A stretch of 64,000 bases of DNA, taken from positions 124,001 to 188,000 of the forward strand of contig QFZU02000063.1 of assembly GCA_003260025.2 (NCBI GenBank), read 5' to 3'. The notes beneath the pieces were generated by a model that made no database searches, was not told the origin of the DNA, and saw only the letters and a program-made list of their open reading frames with translations. This DNA is from Microbispora triticiradicis (GTDB taxonomy: Bacteria > Actinomycetota > Actinomycetes > Streptosporangiales > Streptosporangiaceae). Made by a program: the position numbers and the translations under genes. This document shows positions 26,462 through 36,012 of this stretch, one piece after another (within the stretch, counting starts at the first letter, position 1; each line of letters starts with the position of its first letter).

Positions 26462-27847
26462 ATGATCGGACTCGCACGCCTGTACGCCGAGGCTGGCTTC
26501 GGCAAGCACGAAAGCTTCGCCGCGGCGGTCAACGCCCATCCGCTCGCCCGGGAGTCGGGGGTGAGCGTGAGCCGGGTGAGCATCGGGCGCTATCTGTCCG
26601 GGACGACCGTGCCGGACCTGGCGGTGGGCCGCGTCATCGTCGCCGTGCTCGCGGCCCGCCTGGGCCGACCGGTCACGCTGAACGATGTGTGGCCGGTGGC
26701 CTTCGCCCCGGCGGTCTCCGAACTCGCCCTGCGGTACGAGCGGTCTCTCCCCGTCACCGTTGAATGCGTCGCCGAGCTGCTGGCGTGCGAGGTGGACCAT
26801 GCACGCGCCCGGGCCTTGGCCGCGTTGGACTTCGCCCCACCTGCTGTTTCCGAGGCCATCACCGGCTGGCGGTACGGTCTGGCCGACTCGGTAACCGGCA
26901 GGCAGACGGAAAGCCGGGATGTGACGCACCGCCAGGTCGCCCAGATCCGTGAGACGTGCGCGTGGTTCTCCGGGCTCGACCACGCCCGAGGCGGCGGACT
27001 GGTACGCAGCGCGGTGACAACCTACCTGCACGATCACGTGGCCCCTCTGCTGCGCGGCAGCTACACCGATGCCGTGGGCCGCAGCCTGTTCGCCGTAGCG
27101 GCCGAGATGCTGCAACTGGCCGGATGGATGGCCTACGACCTCGAACGGCACGGCCTGGCCCAGCGCTACTACATCCAGGCGTTGCGCTTGGCCAAGGCGT
27201 CCGGCGTGGAGTCGCGGGGCTTCGACGCGTTCGTGCTGGTACGGCTCAGCCAGCAGGCGCTCAACCGCGACCACGCCGACGAGGCCCTCTACCTCGCGCG
27301 TGCCGCCCACGACGACGTCGCCCTGTCCGCAACCACACCGGCCGTACGCGCACTCGCCTACGCCGCAGAGGCTCGGGCGTGCGCTCGGCTGTACGAGAAA
27401 GGCGACACCCACGCGGCCACGGCCTGCCGCCAGGCCCTCCTCGCTGCCGAACGTGAACTCGATGCCGGCGATCTCGACGGTGAGCCTGCCTGGATCGGTT
27501 ACTTCGACCCGCCCGAACTCGCGGCGGAAGTAGCACACTCGCTGGTCGTGATCGGCGACACCACTGCCGCGCTGCCCCACCTCGATTCAGCACTCACTGG
27601 CAAGAGCATCGACCGCGCCCGCGACAGGCTGTTCTGCCAGCTCAACCTGGCGGCAGCCCATCTCAAGACGGGCGACCTCGACGCCGCCTTGGCCGTCGCG
27701 GAGCAGGCTCTCCCCACCGCTGGAACCATCGCCTCCACCCGGGTCCGCAGCCGGTTTCGGAGCTTCCACCGATCGCTACCGGCCAAGGAGCCTCGCGTTG
27801 TCGCGTTCAATGAACGCGTGCATGATGAATTGGCCGGAGTTGCGTAG
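26462..27847 (+). CDS. XRE-type regulator with TPR-like C-terminus
   Basis: 461 residues. The N-terminal 75 residues contain a helix-turn-helix (ESGVSVSRVSIGRYLSGTTVP). The rest is built of helical pairs rich in Ala, Leu and Arg (AEMLQLAGWMAYDLERHG; YYIQALRLAKASGV), as in the TPR-like regulators of Streptomyces. GGAAGGACGAA precedes the ATG. The downstream phosphotransferase begins within 70 bp and may be co-transcribed. Confidence 0.75.
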   Translation: MIGLARLYAEAGFGKHESFAAAVNAHPLARESGVSVSRVSIGRYLSGTTVPDLAVGRVIVAVLAARLGRPVTLNDVWPVAFAPAVSELALRYERSLPVTVECVAELLACEVDHARARALAALDFAPPAVSEAITGWRYGLADSVTGRQTESRDVTHRQVAQIRETCAWFSGLDHARGGGLVRSAVTTYLHDHVAPLLRGSYTDAVGRSLFAVAAEMLQLAGWMAYDLERHGLAQRYYIQALRLAKASGVESRGFDAFVLVRLSQQALNRDHADEALYLARAAHDDVALSATTPAVRALAYAAEARACARLYEKGDTHAATACRQALLAAERELDAGDLDGEPAWIGYFDPPELAAEVAHSLVVIGDTTAALPHLDSALTGKSIDRARDRLFCQLNLAAAHLKTGDLDAALAVAEQALPTAGTIASTRVRSRFRSFHRSLPAKEPRVVAFNERVHDELAGVA

Positions 27848-27916
27848 AGCTCCGGGGACCAGACGACGAAATGCCGTCTGGTGAGCCGGACAACACGGGG
27901 AGCGCCAACTCGCACG

Positions 27917-28804
27917 ATGAGTACGCAGCCGGTCGACGCCCCCTACAGGACAGCCCTGGTAAACGCCTGTCGACAGGCCGGGCTCGATTGTGCGGGTGCT
28001 CGCCTGCTACGCGTTCACGCCAACGCGATCTACCACTTGCCCCGGGAGAACGCCGTCGCGCGCGTCCGCAACGCCTCGGCGCTGGAACGCATGCGCATCG
28101 CCGTCCAGACCGCTGCCTGGCTCGCCGGGAAGGGCTTCCCCACGCTAAGGCCGCTCGACGTGACCCAGCCCGTGATCGTCGGCACCCACTTGGCGACCTT
28201 CTGGGAGTACCTGCCGCCCCTCGACGGACGGTCGGCCGACGTCACCCACCTTGCCGGCCTGCTGCGCGTGCTGCACCGTCATCCGCTGCCTCCGTTGCCG
28301 CTTCCCTCTATTCGCCCGGTGGGGAGCACCGCAGCCGAGGCGAGGGCGTCCACCGTCCTGTCTGAGAGCGAGCGGGACTGGCTGGTCGCGCGTTGCGTGG
28401 AGTTGGAGGAGGGCTTCGCGCGGCTCGCGGCCACGCTGCCGTGGGGGATCGTGCACGGCGACGCCCACACCAACAACCTTCTGCCTCATCACGAAGGCGG
28501 CTGGGTGCTCATCGACTGGGACTCCGTCGGCGTCGGCCCGCCCGCGTACGACTTCATGCCCATCTATCTGCGCCCCCGCCGCTTCGGCTATCCGCAGTCC
28601 TTATGGCACGACTTCTGTACGGCCTACGGAACCGACCCAGTGGAGGACGGCGACCTGAACCTGCTGGCACAGATCCGTGAGGTTCGCAGCCTCAGCGCCT
28701 TCATCCGCGGCGCCGAACACAACCCTGCCGCCCGCGCTGAGCTCTTCAACCGGCTGTCCTCCCTCATGGCAGGAGACAGCACGCGCAGGTGGAACGCCCT
28801 CTAA
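27917..28804 (+). CDS. Aminoglycoside phosphotransferase-like kinase
   Basis: About 295 residues from ATG 27917 (GTG 27881 is an alternative; GGGGAG lies 14 bp before the ATG). The APH/choline-kinase fold is shown by the catalytic loop IVHGDAHTNNLL and the metal-binding IDWDSVGVGP, plus a hinge region FWEYLPPLDG. The substrate cannot be read from sequence; most such actinomycete proteins are not resistance enzymes. It ends 23 bp before the convergent Tad operon end. Confidence 0.8.
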   Translation: MSTQPVDAPYRTALVNACRQAGLDCAGARLLRVHANAIYHLPRENAVARVRNASALERMRIAVQTAAWLAGKGFPTLRPLDVTQPVIVGTHLATFWEYLPPLDGRSADVTHLAGLLRVLHRHPLPPLPLPSIRPVGSTAAEARASTVLSESERDWLVARCVELEEGFARLAATLPWGIVHGDAHTNNLLPHHEGGWVLIDWDSVGVGPPAYDFMPIYLRPRRFGYPQSLWHDFCTAYGTDPVEDGDLNLLAQIREVRSLSAFIRGAEHNPAARAELFNRLSSLMAGDSTRRWNAL

Positions 28805-28827
28805 TCTGGCGCGACCGACAGCGAACC

Positions 28828-31557
28828 CTAAGCCCGTGGGGTCTGAAGCCTGACCGGCGACTTTGGAGCCGAGTTCATCCGGTCCAGCTGGGCTTGGGTT
28901 TCGGAGGAACAGGCCACCCCGAGGGCATCGAGGCGGGCCTTCAAATGGCGAGCGCGCATCCGGGCTTCGTCAGTGCGGCCGAGGTCGATAAGGAGCCGGA
29001 TGACCGACCTGGCTGCGCTCTCCATGTCCGGGTCGAGAGCGCACGCCTGGTCGTAAACTTCCAACGCGCGCTCGTTCCGCCCTGCGCGTTCGTGGAGCAC
29101 TCCGAGCTGAAGGAGGGCCTTCGCACTGGCCACGGTCACCGGCCAGCGGTGGTCCTGATCGAGCCAGTCGTACCTGAGGCCCTGGCACAGGCGTCCCTGG
29201 CACAGCCTTGCGACCACTTCCAGTGCGACCGTCTTGGCCTCCTCGTCCCCGGCGGTACGCGCGTCGGCGAGCGCGCGGTGGAAGGCCCATAGATCCACGT
29301 CGACGTGCTGCGCCTCGATGCGGTATGTCTTGCCGCTTCGTTCGACGAAACTGGCTTCCTTCTCGCCCACGCCGGAGGCTCCGCGCAGCGCGGCGCGCAG
29401 GTCCTTGAGGGCGGCATGGAAGCGATACCCGGCCAGCGTTTCCTCCAGATCCGGCCAGAGATGCTCGCAGATCTCCTCGCGATCCAGGCCCTTGGGGTGG
29501 ACGGCCAGGAGGACGAGCAGCTCCAGAGCTTTGGCGCGGCCGGAGATATCCACCGACGTGCCGTTCACCTCGATGACCGGTGCGCCAAGGATGGTGAACC
29601 GGACCGGTTGGGCTGCGGTGCTGGGCGGCGGGACCTCGAGTTCTGCCGACTTCTCGGTCGGCTCGGCCGGCATGCCGTTCCCCACGGCGAGTGCGTGGAG
29701 CACTGTCGCCGCGACATTGGTCGGCATGTGGAACAGCGTGACGTCGTGGAGTTCCTTCGCCAGAGGGCCGATCGTCTCGGCCACTCGGTGGTCCTGGTCG
29801 ATCTCACAGGTGGTTCCGGACGACGATCGCCCTATCAGGACGGCCCCGACGCCGAAGGTGGACCCCAAGCTCATGAGGGTGTCCAGGTAGGCGTGGCCAT
29901 CTGCAGCGCAGGCAGTCAACAGCAGTGCGGGCAGCGGCTCACCGGGCTCAGCCTCGCGGAACTGGGGGATGTCGTCGGCGTCGTGGTCGCGGAGGATGCG
30001 GCGGCGGGCGACAAACTGTTCCTCCAGGTGGTCGACGGCCTCGTCCAGGGTGGCGACCAACCGGAGGCCCGGCAGGTAGCCGGTCAGCGTGGTGATGGTC
30101 TCGCCGAACCACCGTACGGCGTCCTGCGAGGGAATGACGATCTCGGCACGGTGCTGGTCGGCCTGGGGGAGGAGGTCGAGCACGATCGCTCGTACGCAGT
30201 CTTCGGCTCCCGGACCAGTCAGTGCCAGATTGAGCCCGGAGAGTTCCAGGGAGACCGGATCCTCGCCGCGGATCCCGGCTTTGAGCATGAGTGGCGGGTC
30301 GATGGAGAACGCGGAGGTGACCAGTTCGAAATCCTCCGGCGGACCATCTTCCGATTCGGCGAAACTGCGGCGGTGTGACTGCTCCAGCGTTTGTACGGCG
30401 GGCGCCTGCGGTTCGGGAGCAGGCACGCTGAGCGGCTCGTCGACGGCCGGGACGGGTAGGCGTCGCCGATGGCGGAGCCGGGCGGAGGCGAGCGCGACGG
30501 CCACGCCCGCGGCGAAGGAGATGGCCATCATGCCGCCTTCGGGCAGCACGACCGCACTCGAACAGACGGCCGATCTCCTTGGCTGCGGCGAGAAGTCCGC
30601 CGTGAGACGAGGTGAGGTGTCTTCGTGGTGACCGGGTTGCCGCGTTGCCGATGTAGTCGTGGGAAGAGGCGAAGGGGCTCGGTGGCGGGTCGGATCGGCC
30701 TTCCTGGTGTCCCGTTCGCGTTCGGGCAGGACGAGGTGCCATCCGGATTCCAGCACGTCAGGATCGGTCAGCCGGGCGCCGCCCGGCTGCGGCCGGTCTC
30801 TGTTCAGCCTGAAGAGCTCTTTGTATCGCCTGCCGTCTCCGAGGTGTTGTTCGGCGATCTCCCACAGACTCTCGCCCGGCCTGACGGTGTGGGTGCGTTG
30901 GGATGAGCGAGGTCCCTTCCTGGCGGCGTCGTCGGGTAGACGTAGGGTCCATCCGGGTCTCAGCCAGTCTCCTCGGGTGAAGGTCTGCCCGTCGTCCATG
31001 GTGCGTCCCTGGTTCAGCGTGACGATCTCCCGGTAGCGCATCGGGTCTCCGAGCTGCTTGTCGGCGATCGTCCAGAGGGTGTCTCTCGGCTGGACCACAT
31101 AGGTCGCGTACGGCTTGGCCGGCTCAGAGGTCTTCGGCTCGGCCGCCGTGAGGTGGTGCGAGGGCAAGGCCGCCGGTGTGACTGCCACCGCTGCCGCCGG
31201 GATGGTTCCGCGGGATGCGGCAAGCGGAGCTGTGGTCGCCACGGTGATCGTGGTGATCAGGTAGGCCGCCAGCCGCTGGAACGGCATGCGCACCCTCCCG
31301 CGCCTGGCGCGGGCCGTTGCCACCAACTCCGCGATCACGGCCCCGGCGAACAGGGCCCAGCACGTCCATACGGTCGCGAGCAGGAGCGTCTTGATCACAA
31401 CGGGTTCGGCGGGTGTGGCCAGGTCGTCGAGGGTGGGCAGGTCCACCGGCCAGAAGAAGGTCAGCAGGATGGCGGGGATTCCGGCGAGCAGCCCAGTAAG
31501 CACCGCGACCGCCGCCGCCTTGGCGAGGATGGGGTGACGCAGCCCGTACATCGTCAT
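28828..31557 (-). CDS. Membrane LysM-BTAD (SARP-like) regulator
   Basis: 909 residues. Two N-terminal membrane helices (about 13-33 and 50-75) and a third near 105-130 are followed by two LysM repeats (YVVQPRDTLWTIADKQLGD; HTVRPGESLWEIAEQHLGD). A further hydrophobic segment near 340 precedes a large middle part. The C-terminal 260 residues hold a winged-helix (RAKALELLVLLAVHPKGL) and a bacterial transcriptional activator domain with TPR-like helices. ATG overlaps the TadE-like gene by 4 bp, so it is the distal gene of the Tad operon. It probably senses or controls pilus assembly at the wall (inference). Confidence 0.8.
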   Translation of the reverse strand: MTMYGLRHPILAKAAAVAVLTGLLAGIPAILLTFFWPVDLPTLDDLATPAEPVVIKTLLLATVWTCWALFAGAVIAELVATARARRGRVRMPFQRLAAYLITTITVATTAPLAASRGTIPAAAVAVTPAALPSHHLTAAEPKTSEPAKPYATYVVQPRDTLWTIADKQLGDPMRYREIVTLNQGRTMDDGQTFTRGDWLRPGWTLRLPDDAARKGPRSSQRTHTVRPGESLWEIAEQHLGDGRRYKELFRLNRDRPQPGGARLTDPDVLESGWHLVLPERERDTRKADPTRHRAPSPLPTTTSATRQPGHHEDTSPRLTADFSPQPRRSAVCSSAVVLPEGGMMAISFAAGVAVALASARLRHRRRLPVPAVDEPLSVPAPEPQAPAVQTLEQSHRRSFAESEDGPPEDFELVTSAFSIDPPLMLKAGIRGEDPVSLELSGLNLALTGPGAEDCVRAIVLDLLPQADQHRAEIVIPSQDAVRWFGETITTLTGYLPGLRLVATLDEAVDHLEEQFVARRRILRDHDADDIPQFREAEPGEPLPALLLTACAADGHAYLDTLMSLGSTFGVGAVLIGRSSSGTTCEIDQDHRVAETIGPLAKELHDVTLFHMPTNVAATVLHALAVGNGMPAEPTEKSAELEVPPPSTAAQPVRFTILGAPVIEVNGTSVDISGRAKALELLVLLAVHPKGLDREEICEHLWPDLEETLAGYRFHAALKDLRAALRGASGVGEKEASFVERSGKTYRIEAQHVDVDLWAFHRALADARTAGDEEAKTVALEVVARLCQGRLCQGLRYDWLDQDHRWPVTVASAKALLQLGVLHERAGRNERALEVYDQACALDPDMESAARSVIRLLIDLGRTDEARMRARHLKARLDALGVACSSETQAQLDRMNSAPKSPVRLQTPRA

Positions 31558-31973
31558 GATCGTCCTTGCTCGATGCCCTGGAACATGCGCGCTGAGGCGC
31601 TGGCTGTGGCGGTCACGCTGCCGATGCCGATCAGAGAAATCAGCACGGTCGGCCGGGACACCGTGACGGTCACCTGGACCGTGCGGTTGCCGGATAGGGA
31701 GGCGTTGCCCGAGTGCCCGCTGGAGGACAGGTAGGCCCGAGCGGCGGCCAACGCCCTGGAAGCGTCGATCTCGAATCGGCCGCTGGCGTAGGCATGGTCG
31801 ATGTCCACCTGTCCAGCTCCGGCGCGGGCGGCCTCCTCGGCCACGGCGTAGGCCTCTCGGTATGCCTGGATCTTGGCTCCGCCGTCCACGACGAGTCCGG
31901 CGCAGATCAGCAGCGCCAGGCCGAGTACCGCGGTGAACGCGGTGACGGAGCCTCGCTCCTCAATCCGTGTCAC
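31554..31973 (-). CDS. TadG/TadE-like secreted pseudopilin (Rv3660c-neighbour type)
   Basis: 139 residues with the start RIEERGSVTAFTAVLG, a hydrophobic helix and VVDGGAKIQAYREAYAVAEEAARAGA, which is the TadG/TadE-like pattern. Unlike the two genes before it, the residue at +5 after the glycine is Phe rather than Glu, so processing by a prepilin peptidase is doubtful. GTG at 31973 overlaps the preceding stop. Confidence 0.8.
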   Translation of the reverse strand: MTRIEERGSVTAFTAVLGLALLICAGLVVDGGAKIQAYREAYAVAEEAARAGAGQVDIDHAYASGRFEIDASRALAAARAYLSSSGHSGNASLSGNRTVQVTVTVSRPTVLISLIGIGSVTATASASARMFQGIEQGRS

Positions 31974-32401
31974 GGCTGTCCGCTCCTTGCGCGGTGCGGG
32001 TCGATCGGGCTGCTGAAGCTGCTGGTCAGGCGCTTGGATCCGGGAACTCCGGGCACGGCGAGGTCGGCCAGGTCCACGTCACACGTGACACGAGCGACCA
32101 CGACAGCAGGCCTCCCCAGCGGAGTGGAGAACCCTGTCGTGTCGACGGTCACCGACGGCGAGCACGCCAGCCCTTCACGATCGAGCGCCGCCCGCGCACT
32201 GGACAGAGCGGCCGATCGTGCCGCGGCTGGATCGCGGGCCATGGAAGCCTGGCGGGCCGCGTCCCGCGCCGCGGCGTCGATGGCGCCATGGGTGAGCGTC
32301 ACACGGCCCAGCCCGACCACCATCAGCAGCACGGCAACCAGAGCGGGCGCGATGATCGCCGTCTCCAAGGCCATCGAGCCGCGCTCACGCAGGTCCGTCA
32401 T
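31970..32401 (-). CDS. TadE-like pseudopilin
   Basis: 143 residues from ATG 32401, which overlaps the preceding stop as ATGA; the longer open frame upstream is an artefact. RERGSMALETAIIAPAL has the type III prepilin signature: Gly, then Glu at +5, then a hydrophobic helix. DAAARDAARQASMARDP follows, typical of TadE. Minor pilin or assembly component of the Tad system. Confidence 0.85.
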   Translation of the reverse strand: MTDLRERGSMALETAIIAPALVAVLLMVVGLGRVTLTHGAIDAAARDAARQASMARDPAAARSAALSSARAALDREGLACSPSVTVDTTGFSTPLGRPAVVVARVTCDVDLADLAVPGVPGSKRLTSSFSSPIDPHRARSGQP

Positions 32402-32772
32402 TCGGATGTCCACTTCTCCACCGGGGCCCGGGCGACCTGCTCGACATCGAGGGGCAGCAGCGGAATCAGGCTGATCGCCTGGCCGCTGACCGCCACGCTG
32501 AGGCTGTCCGCGGTGCGCTCGACGCTGACCCTGGCGGAGGTGAGGAACGACCCGCCGACCTGCCGTATGAAGCGTTCGGCTGTCGCCTGCCCGGCGGAAA
32601 GGCTGGAGCCGTACGCGCGCCCGGCTCGCAGGCCTTCCTGAGCCGCCGCCAACGCGAGGTTCCGGGCGTGGAACCACAACGCGGCGTTGATTGCGAGCAG
32701 GACCAGCAGGAGGAGCGCGGGATAGACCAGCGCGGCCTCCAGCGTCGCCGATCCTCGCTCACGCCCGTTCAT
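32398..32772 (-). CDS. TadE-like pseudopilin
   Basis: 124 residues from ATG 32772, overlapping the Flp stop by 4 bp. RERGSATLEAALVYPALLLL contains the Gly/Glu+5 prepilin motif and a hydrophobic stretch; AAQEGLRAGRAYGSSLSAG matches the TadE domain. Second of three tandem TadE/TadG-like genes. Confidence 0.85.
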   Translation of the reverse strand: MNGRERGSATLEAALVYPALLLLVLLAINAALWFHARNLALAAAQEGLRAGRAYGSSLSAGQATAERFIRQVGGSFLTSARVSVERTADSLSVAVSGQAISLIPLLPLDVEQVARAPVEKWTSE

Positions 32773-32981
32773 TTGATCTTGGCGAGCTGTTCGTTGACGA
32801 CGGACGTGATTTTCGCGCCTACGGCGATGGCCAGCAGAAACACCACGGCTGCGATGATCACCCATTCGACCGTCGAACCACCGCGTTCAGGGTTCGCGCC
32901 GCGCCGCTGCGCGTACCGATTGATAACCAGCGGCATCCGCTCCAGCTGTACGGCCAGCGCGAGCATGGCTCTGTAGATCAT
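32769..32981 (-). CDS. flp: Flp-type pilin
   Basis: 70 residues. NPERGGSTVEWVIIAAVVFL: cleavage between the two glycines would place Glu at +5, the classic Flp prepilin signature, followed by a 20-residue hydrophobic helix and a short polar tail. About 39 residues precede the cleavage site, longer than in Gram-negative Flp. This is the likely major subunit of the Tad pilus. Lies 21 bp after tadC. Confidence 0.85.
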   Translation of the reverse strand: MIYRAMLALAVQLERMPLVINRYAQRRGANPERGGSTVEWVIIAAVVFLLAIAVGAKITSVVNEQLAKIK

Positions 32982-33002
32982 CGGTGGATACCTCCGAAAG
33001 GG

Positions 33003-33872
33003 TCAGCCGCCGGTCATTCGCGCGAAGGCGGGATAGCCGAGCAGCAGCAGGAACCCGAGGACCGACAGGGCCATCGGGACGGTCATGGTCTCGGTACGGG
33101 ACTTGGCCTTGGACACCTCGGCCGACAGTTCGACCTCGCGCAGGGATTGGGCCTTGGCCATGAGGGTGTCGAGGATGCCGGCGCCGTGAGTTCCGGCGAG
33201 CCGGGCGATGGCGGCCAGGTCGGCGAGCTCGGGAACGTGGATCTCCTCGGACAGCCGGGTGAGCTCGTCCCATGCGCTCGCGGTGGCCCGCCGTGCGGGG
33301 TCCAGCGCGAGGGACAACCGCTGGAAGGTCCACCCTCCGCCGACCTTTGCGGCCGACTCCAGCGCCTCAGCCGGCCCCGATCCTGCCGCGCGAGCGAGCG
33401 CCACCAGATCCAGGTACGCCACGATGGCCTGCCGGAATGCCGCCCGCGCCTCGGCGGCCTGGCCGCGTATCGAGGCGTCGGGGGCGAAGAATGCCGCGAC
33501 GGCGAAGGCCAGGCATGCTCCCCATGAGACCGGCCAGGGAAGGGCGACGCCGAGCAGTGCGCACCACGCCCAGAAGACGACCGGACCAGCCGCCCCGAGC
33601 CCGATCATCGCGCCCTTCTGGGTGAGGTAGTCATCGGCCGTCTTGCCGAGCACTGCCAAATCCGCCTGCGGGAGCCGCGCGCCGATTACCGTTCCGGACA
33701 GTTTCCGCACCATGCGCGACCGCCAGTCCCCGTCCGGCTCGCTGCGGCTCCCGCCCGGTCTGAGCCGTTCCATCGCCGGTGCGAGCGCGGGCGGGGCGGG
33801 GAAGAGCGCCATGATGGCGAGGGCTCCGCCGAGGCCGATCAATGCCCCACAGGTCAGAACCAGCGCGATCAC
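33003..33872 (-). CDS. tadC: Tad system inner-membrane protein TadC
   Basis: 289 residues of the type II secretion F family (T2SSF). N-terminal hydrophobic helix (LTCGALIGLGGALAIMAL), a middle helix pair, the ELADLAAIARLAGTHGAGI block and a final helix (SVLGFLLLLGYPAFARM) match TadC. Works with TadB as the membrane platform on which the TadA ATPase assembles Flp pilin. Overlaps tadB by 4 bp. Confidence 0.88.
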   Translation of the reverse strand: MIALVLTCGALIGLGGALAIMALFPAPPALAPAMERLRPGGSRSEPDGDWRSRMVRKLSGTVIGARLPQADLAVLGKTADDYLTQKGAMIGLGAAGPVVFWAWCALLGVALPWPVSWGACLAFAVAAFFAPDASIRGQAAEARAAFRQAIVAYLDLVALARAAGSGPAEALESAAKVGGGWTFQRLSLALDPARRATASAWDELTRLSEEIHVPELADLAAIARLAGTHGAGILDTLMAKAQSLREVELSAEVSKAKSRTETMTVPMALSVLGFLLLLGYPAFARMTGG

Positions 33873-34702
33873 GATGGATCACCTGCGGGGTTGAGGAAGC
33901 GATGTCCCTTCGGCGCTCTGGTCAGGCGGTGCAGCCACATGAAGGCACCCGCGTACAGCGCGATCACGATGCCCAGAACGAACTGGCCGCCGACCGTACC
34001 GAACGGGGCGACATAAGCCTGGTTGACCAGCGCGAAGGCGGTGTATCCGAGCAGCGCGCCGATGACCCATCGGGCGGTCGTGCGATGGGTCGCGCGCTCG
34101 GCGTCGATCTCCCGCCGTGCGGCCACGTCCTTGGCCACCGTACGGGCAAGGCCCTGGAGTACCTCTCGCAGTCCCTTGCCGCGGGCGCGGCAGGCCAGGA
34201 TCAGCGCTGCGGCGATCACATCCCCGGTCGAGTCGTTCAGGTCATCGGCGAACGCTCGCAAGGCCTGCTCGGTCGGGGTGCGATAGGCGAGCCGCCGGGC
34301 GAGCGCCCGCACTTCGGCTGCGATCGCCGGCGGCGGGTTGTCCGCGCTGGACTGCAACGCCTCCTCGATGCCTGCACTGCCGCCCAGCACGTCGGCCAGA
34401 TGACGGGTCCACGTCTGCAGCGCCTCCAGGCGCTCGATCCGCCGCCCGCTGTCGCGGGCGCTGAGCATCCGCGGCAGCGTCACAGCGCCCACGGCAGCCC
34501 CGAGGGCGGCGACCGGCCAGCCCGTCAGCCACCACGTCAGTACGAGAACTCCCGCAGCCACGGCCGCGGGAATCGCCGGTATCCGCCGTAGCCGCCGTGT
34601 CGGGTGCGGAGGCCGTACCGGGGCTCGGCGCACACCCACGATGGCGAGCAGAGGTCCCGCGACGAGCGCCGCGCCGGCCAGCGCGGCGAGCCAGCCGGTC
34701 AT
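33869..34702 (-). CDS. tadB: Tad system inner-membrane protein TadB
   Basis: 277 residues from ATG 34702, which overlaps the tadA stop (ATGA). T2SSF domain: RIERLEALQTWTRHLADVL, then ALILACRARGKGLREVL, with hydrophobic helices at both ends. Paralogue and partner of TadC. Confidence 0.88.
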   Translation of the reverse strand: MTGWLAALAGAALVAGPLLAIVGVRRAPVRPPHPTRRLRRIPAIPAAVAAGVLVLTWWLTGWPVAALGAAVGAVTLPRMLSARDSGRRIERLEALQTWTRHLADVLGGSAGIEEALQSSADNPPPAIAAEVRALARRLAYRTPTEQALRAFADDLNDSTGDVIAAALILACRARGKGLREVLQGLARTVAKDVAARREIDAERATHRTTARWVIGALLGYTAFALVNQAYVAPFGTVGGQFVLGIVIALYAGAFMWLHRLTRAPKGHRFLNPAGDPS

Positions 34703-36012
34703 GCGTACCCTCGATCCCAGCCCCGAGGCGCGAACAGGTCCGGGTCGAACCCCGCCGCCACCAGTTCCTCCATGCACTGCGGGATCGTGTTCGGTACGGC
34801 CTGTCCGTCCGGCCCCGGGATGTAGACGTGGTTGACCGCCGGTTCCAGTCCGTCTCCCGGCGGCAGCACCTCGTTCACCTCGGCGACGTAGCGGCGGTTG
34901 ACCATGCCGTCGAGGTCGTGGCGGAGTTCGTGCCGCAGGTGGACGACGAAGTCCACGGCCATGCCGATCGTGCGGAACAGCGTGTCCGGCGCGATGGAAA
35001 GGCCGCCGGAACCGGCGAGGATCAGCATCCGGGCGAACACCTGGTCGGCCGAGTCGGCGTGCATGGTGCAGATGGAGCCGGAGCCGCCGGTGTTCATCGC
35101 CTCCAGCATCGGCACCAGCTCGTCGCCACGGACCTCGCCGACGATGATCCGGCGCGCGTTGAACCGAAGCGCGTCCTCGATGAGCTGGCGCATCGTGATC
35201 GCGCCCAGTCCTTCGGTGTTGCCCTCCCGGGCCTCCATCGCGAGCACGTCTCGGTGCCGGTCGGTCTGCAGGTGAAGGAAGAGCTCGTACTCCTTCTCCA
35301 CGGTGGCGATCCGCTCATACGCGTCGATCTCGGCGGCCAGTGCCCGGGCGAAGGTGGTCTTGCCGTCGCCCATCCCACCCGTGATCACGATGTCCTTGTG
35401 GGCGCGTACGGCGGCGGCGAGGAACGCGCGAAGTCCCTTGTCCACGGTGCCGTTCACCATCAGGTCGTCCAGGTCGGCCTCGAGCAGGCCGTGTCTGCGG
35501 ATGGACAGGCACGGCCGTGGCGTGACTCCCATCAGCGCGGCGATGCGGGTCCGGTGGCCGACGGACAGGTGAAGACGCGGCCGGGCGATCGAGAAATCCC
35601 GGGCGGTCTGTCCCTGGTAGGCGGCCCACCGGCGGACATTGCCCACCAGCTCCTCATCACTGTCGGCGATCGGTTGTCCGAGCGCCTTGCGGCCGTCCCG
35701 GTAGGTGATCCACACCTGGTCACAGCCGTTGACGTCGATGTTCTCCACCTCGGGGTCGTCGACGAACGGCTGCAGACGCCCCAGCGCGAAGATCTCGTTG
35801 TAGACCGCTTCCGCGAGCCGGCGCTCCTCCTGCAGCGTCGGCGCATCCCTGCCGGCCAGCGCCCTGCTGTCCACGTGCTCGCGGACCAGGTCGGTGATGA
35901 CCGCTCTCGCGTACTCGCGTACGGCCTCGTCCCCGGTGACCGCTGCGGCATCAAGCGCTTGCGTGACCGTGGGCAGGACCTCGCGCACCGCCTGCTGGAC
36001 GTCGAAGCTCAC
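34699..36012 (-). CDS. tadA: Tad pilus assembly ATPase TadA/CpaF
   Basis: 437-residue secretion ATPase. Walker A VITGGMGDGKTTFARALAAE, Asp box VEKEYEL, Walker B-like RIIVGEVRGDEL and the His box CTMHADSADQVF are all in place. The N-terminal 120 residues form the CpaF-specific domain. Drives pilin extrusion through TadB/TadC. GTG 36012 overlaps the upstream gene by 4 bp. Confidence 0.92.
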   Translation of the reverse strand: MSFDVQQAVREVLPTVTQALDAAAVTGDEAVREYARAVITDLVREHVDSRALAGRDAPTLQEERRLAEAVYNEIFALGRLQPFVDDPEVENIDVNGCDQVWITYRDGRKALGQPIADSDEELVGNVRRWAAYQGQTARDFSIARPRLHLSVGHRTRIAALMGVTPRPCLSIRRHGLLEADLDDLMVNGTVDKGLRAFLAAAVRAHKDIVITGGMGDGKTTFARALAAEIDAYERIATVEKEYELFLHLQTDRHRDVLAMEAREGNTEGLGAITMRQLIEDALRFNARRIIVGEVRGDELVPMLEAMNTGGSGSICTMHADSADQVFARMLILAGSGGLSIAPDTLFRTIGMAVDFVVHLRHELRHDLDGMVNRRYVAEVNEVLPPGDGLEPAVNHVYIPGPDGQAVPNTIPQCMEELVAAGFDPDLFAPRGWDRGYA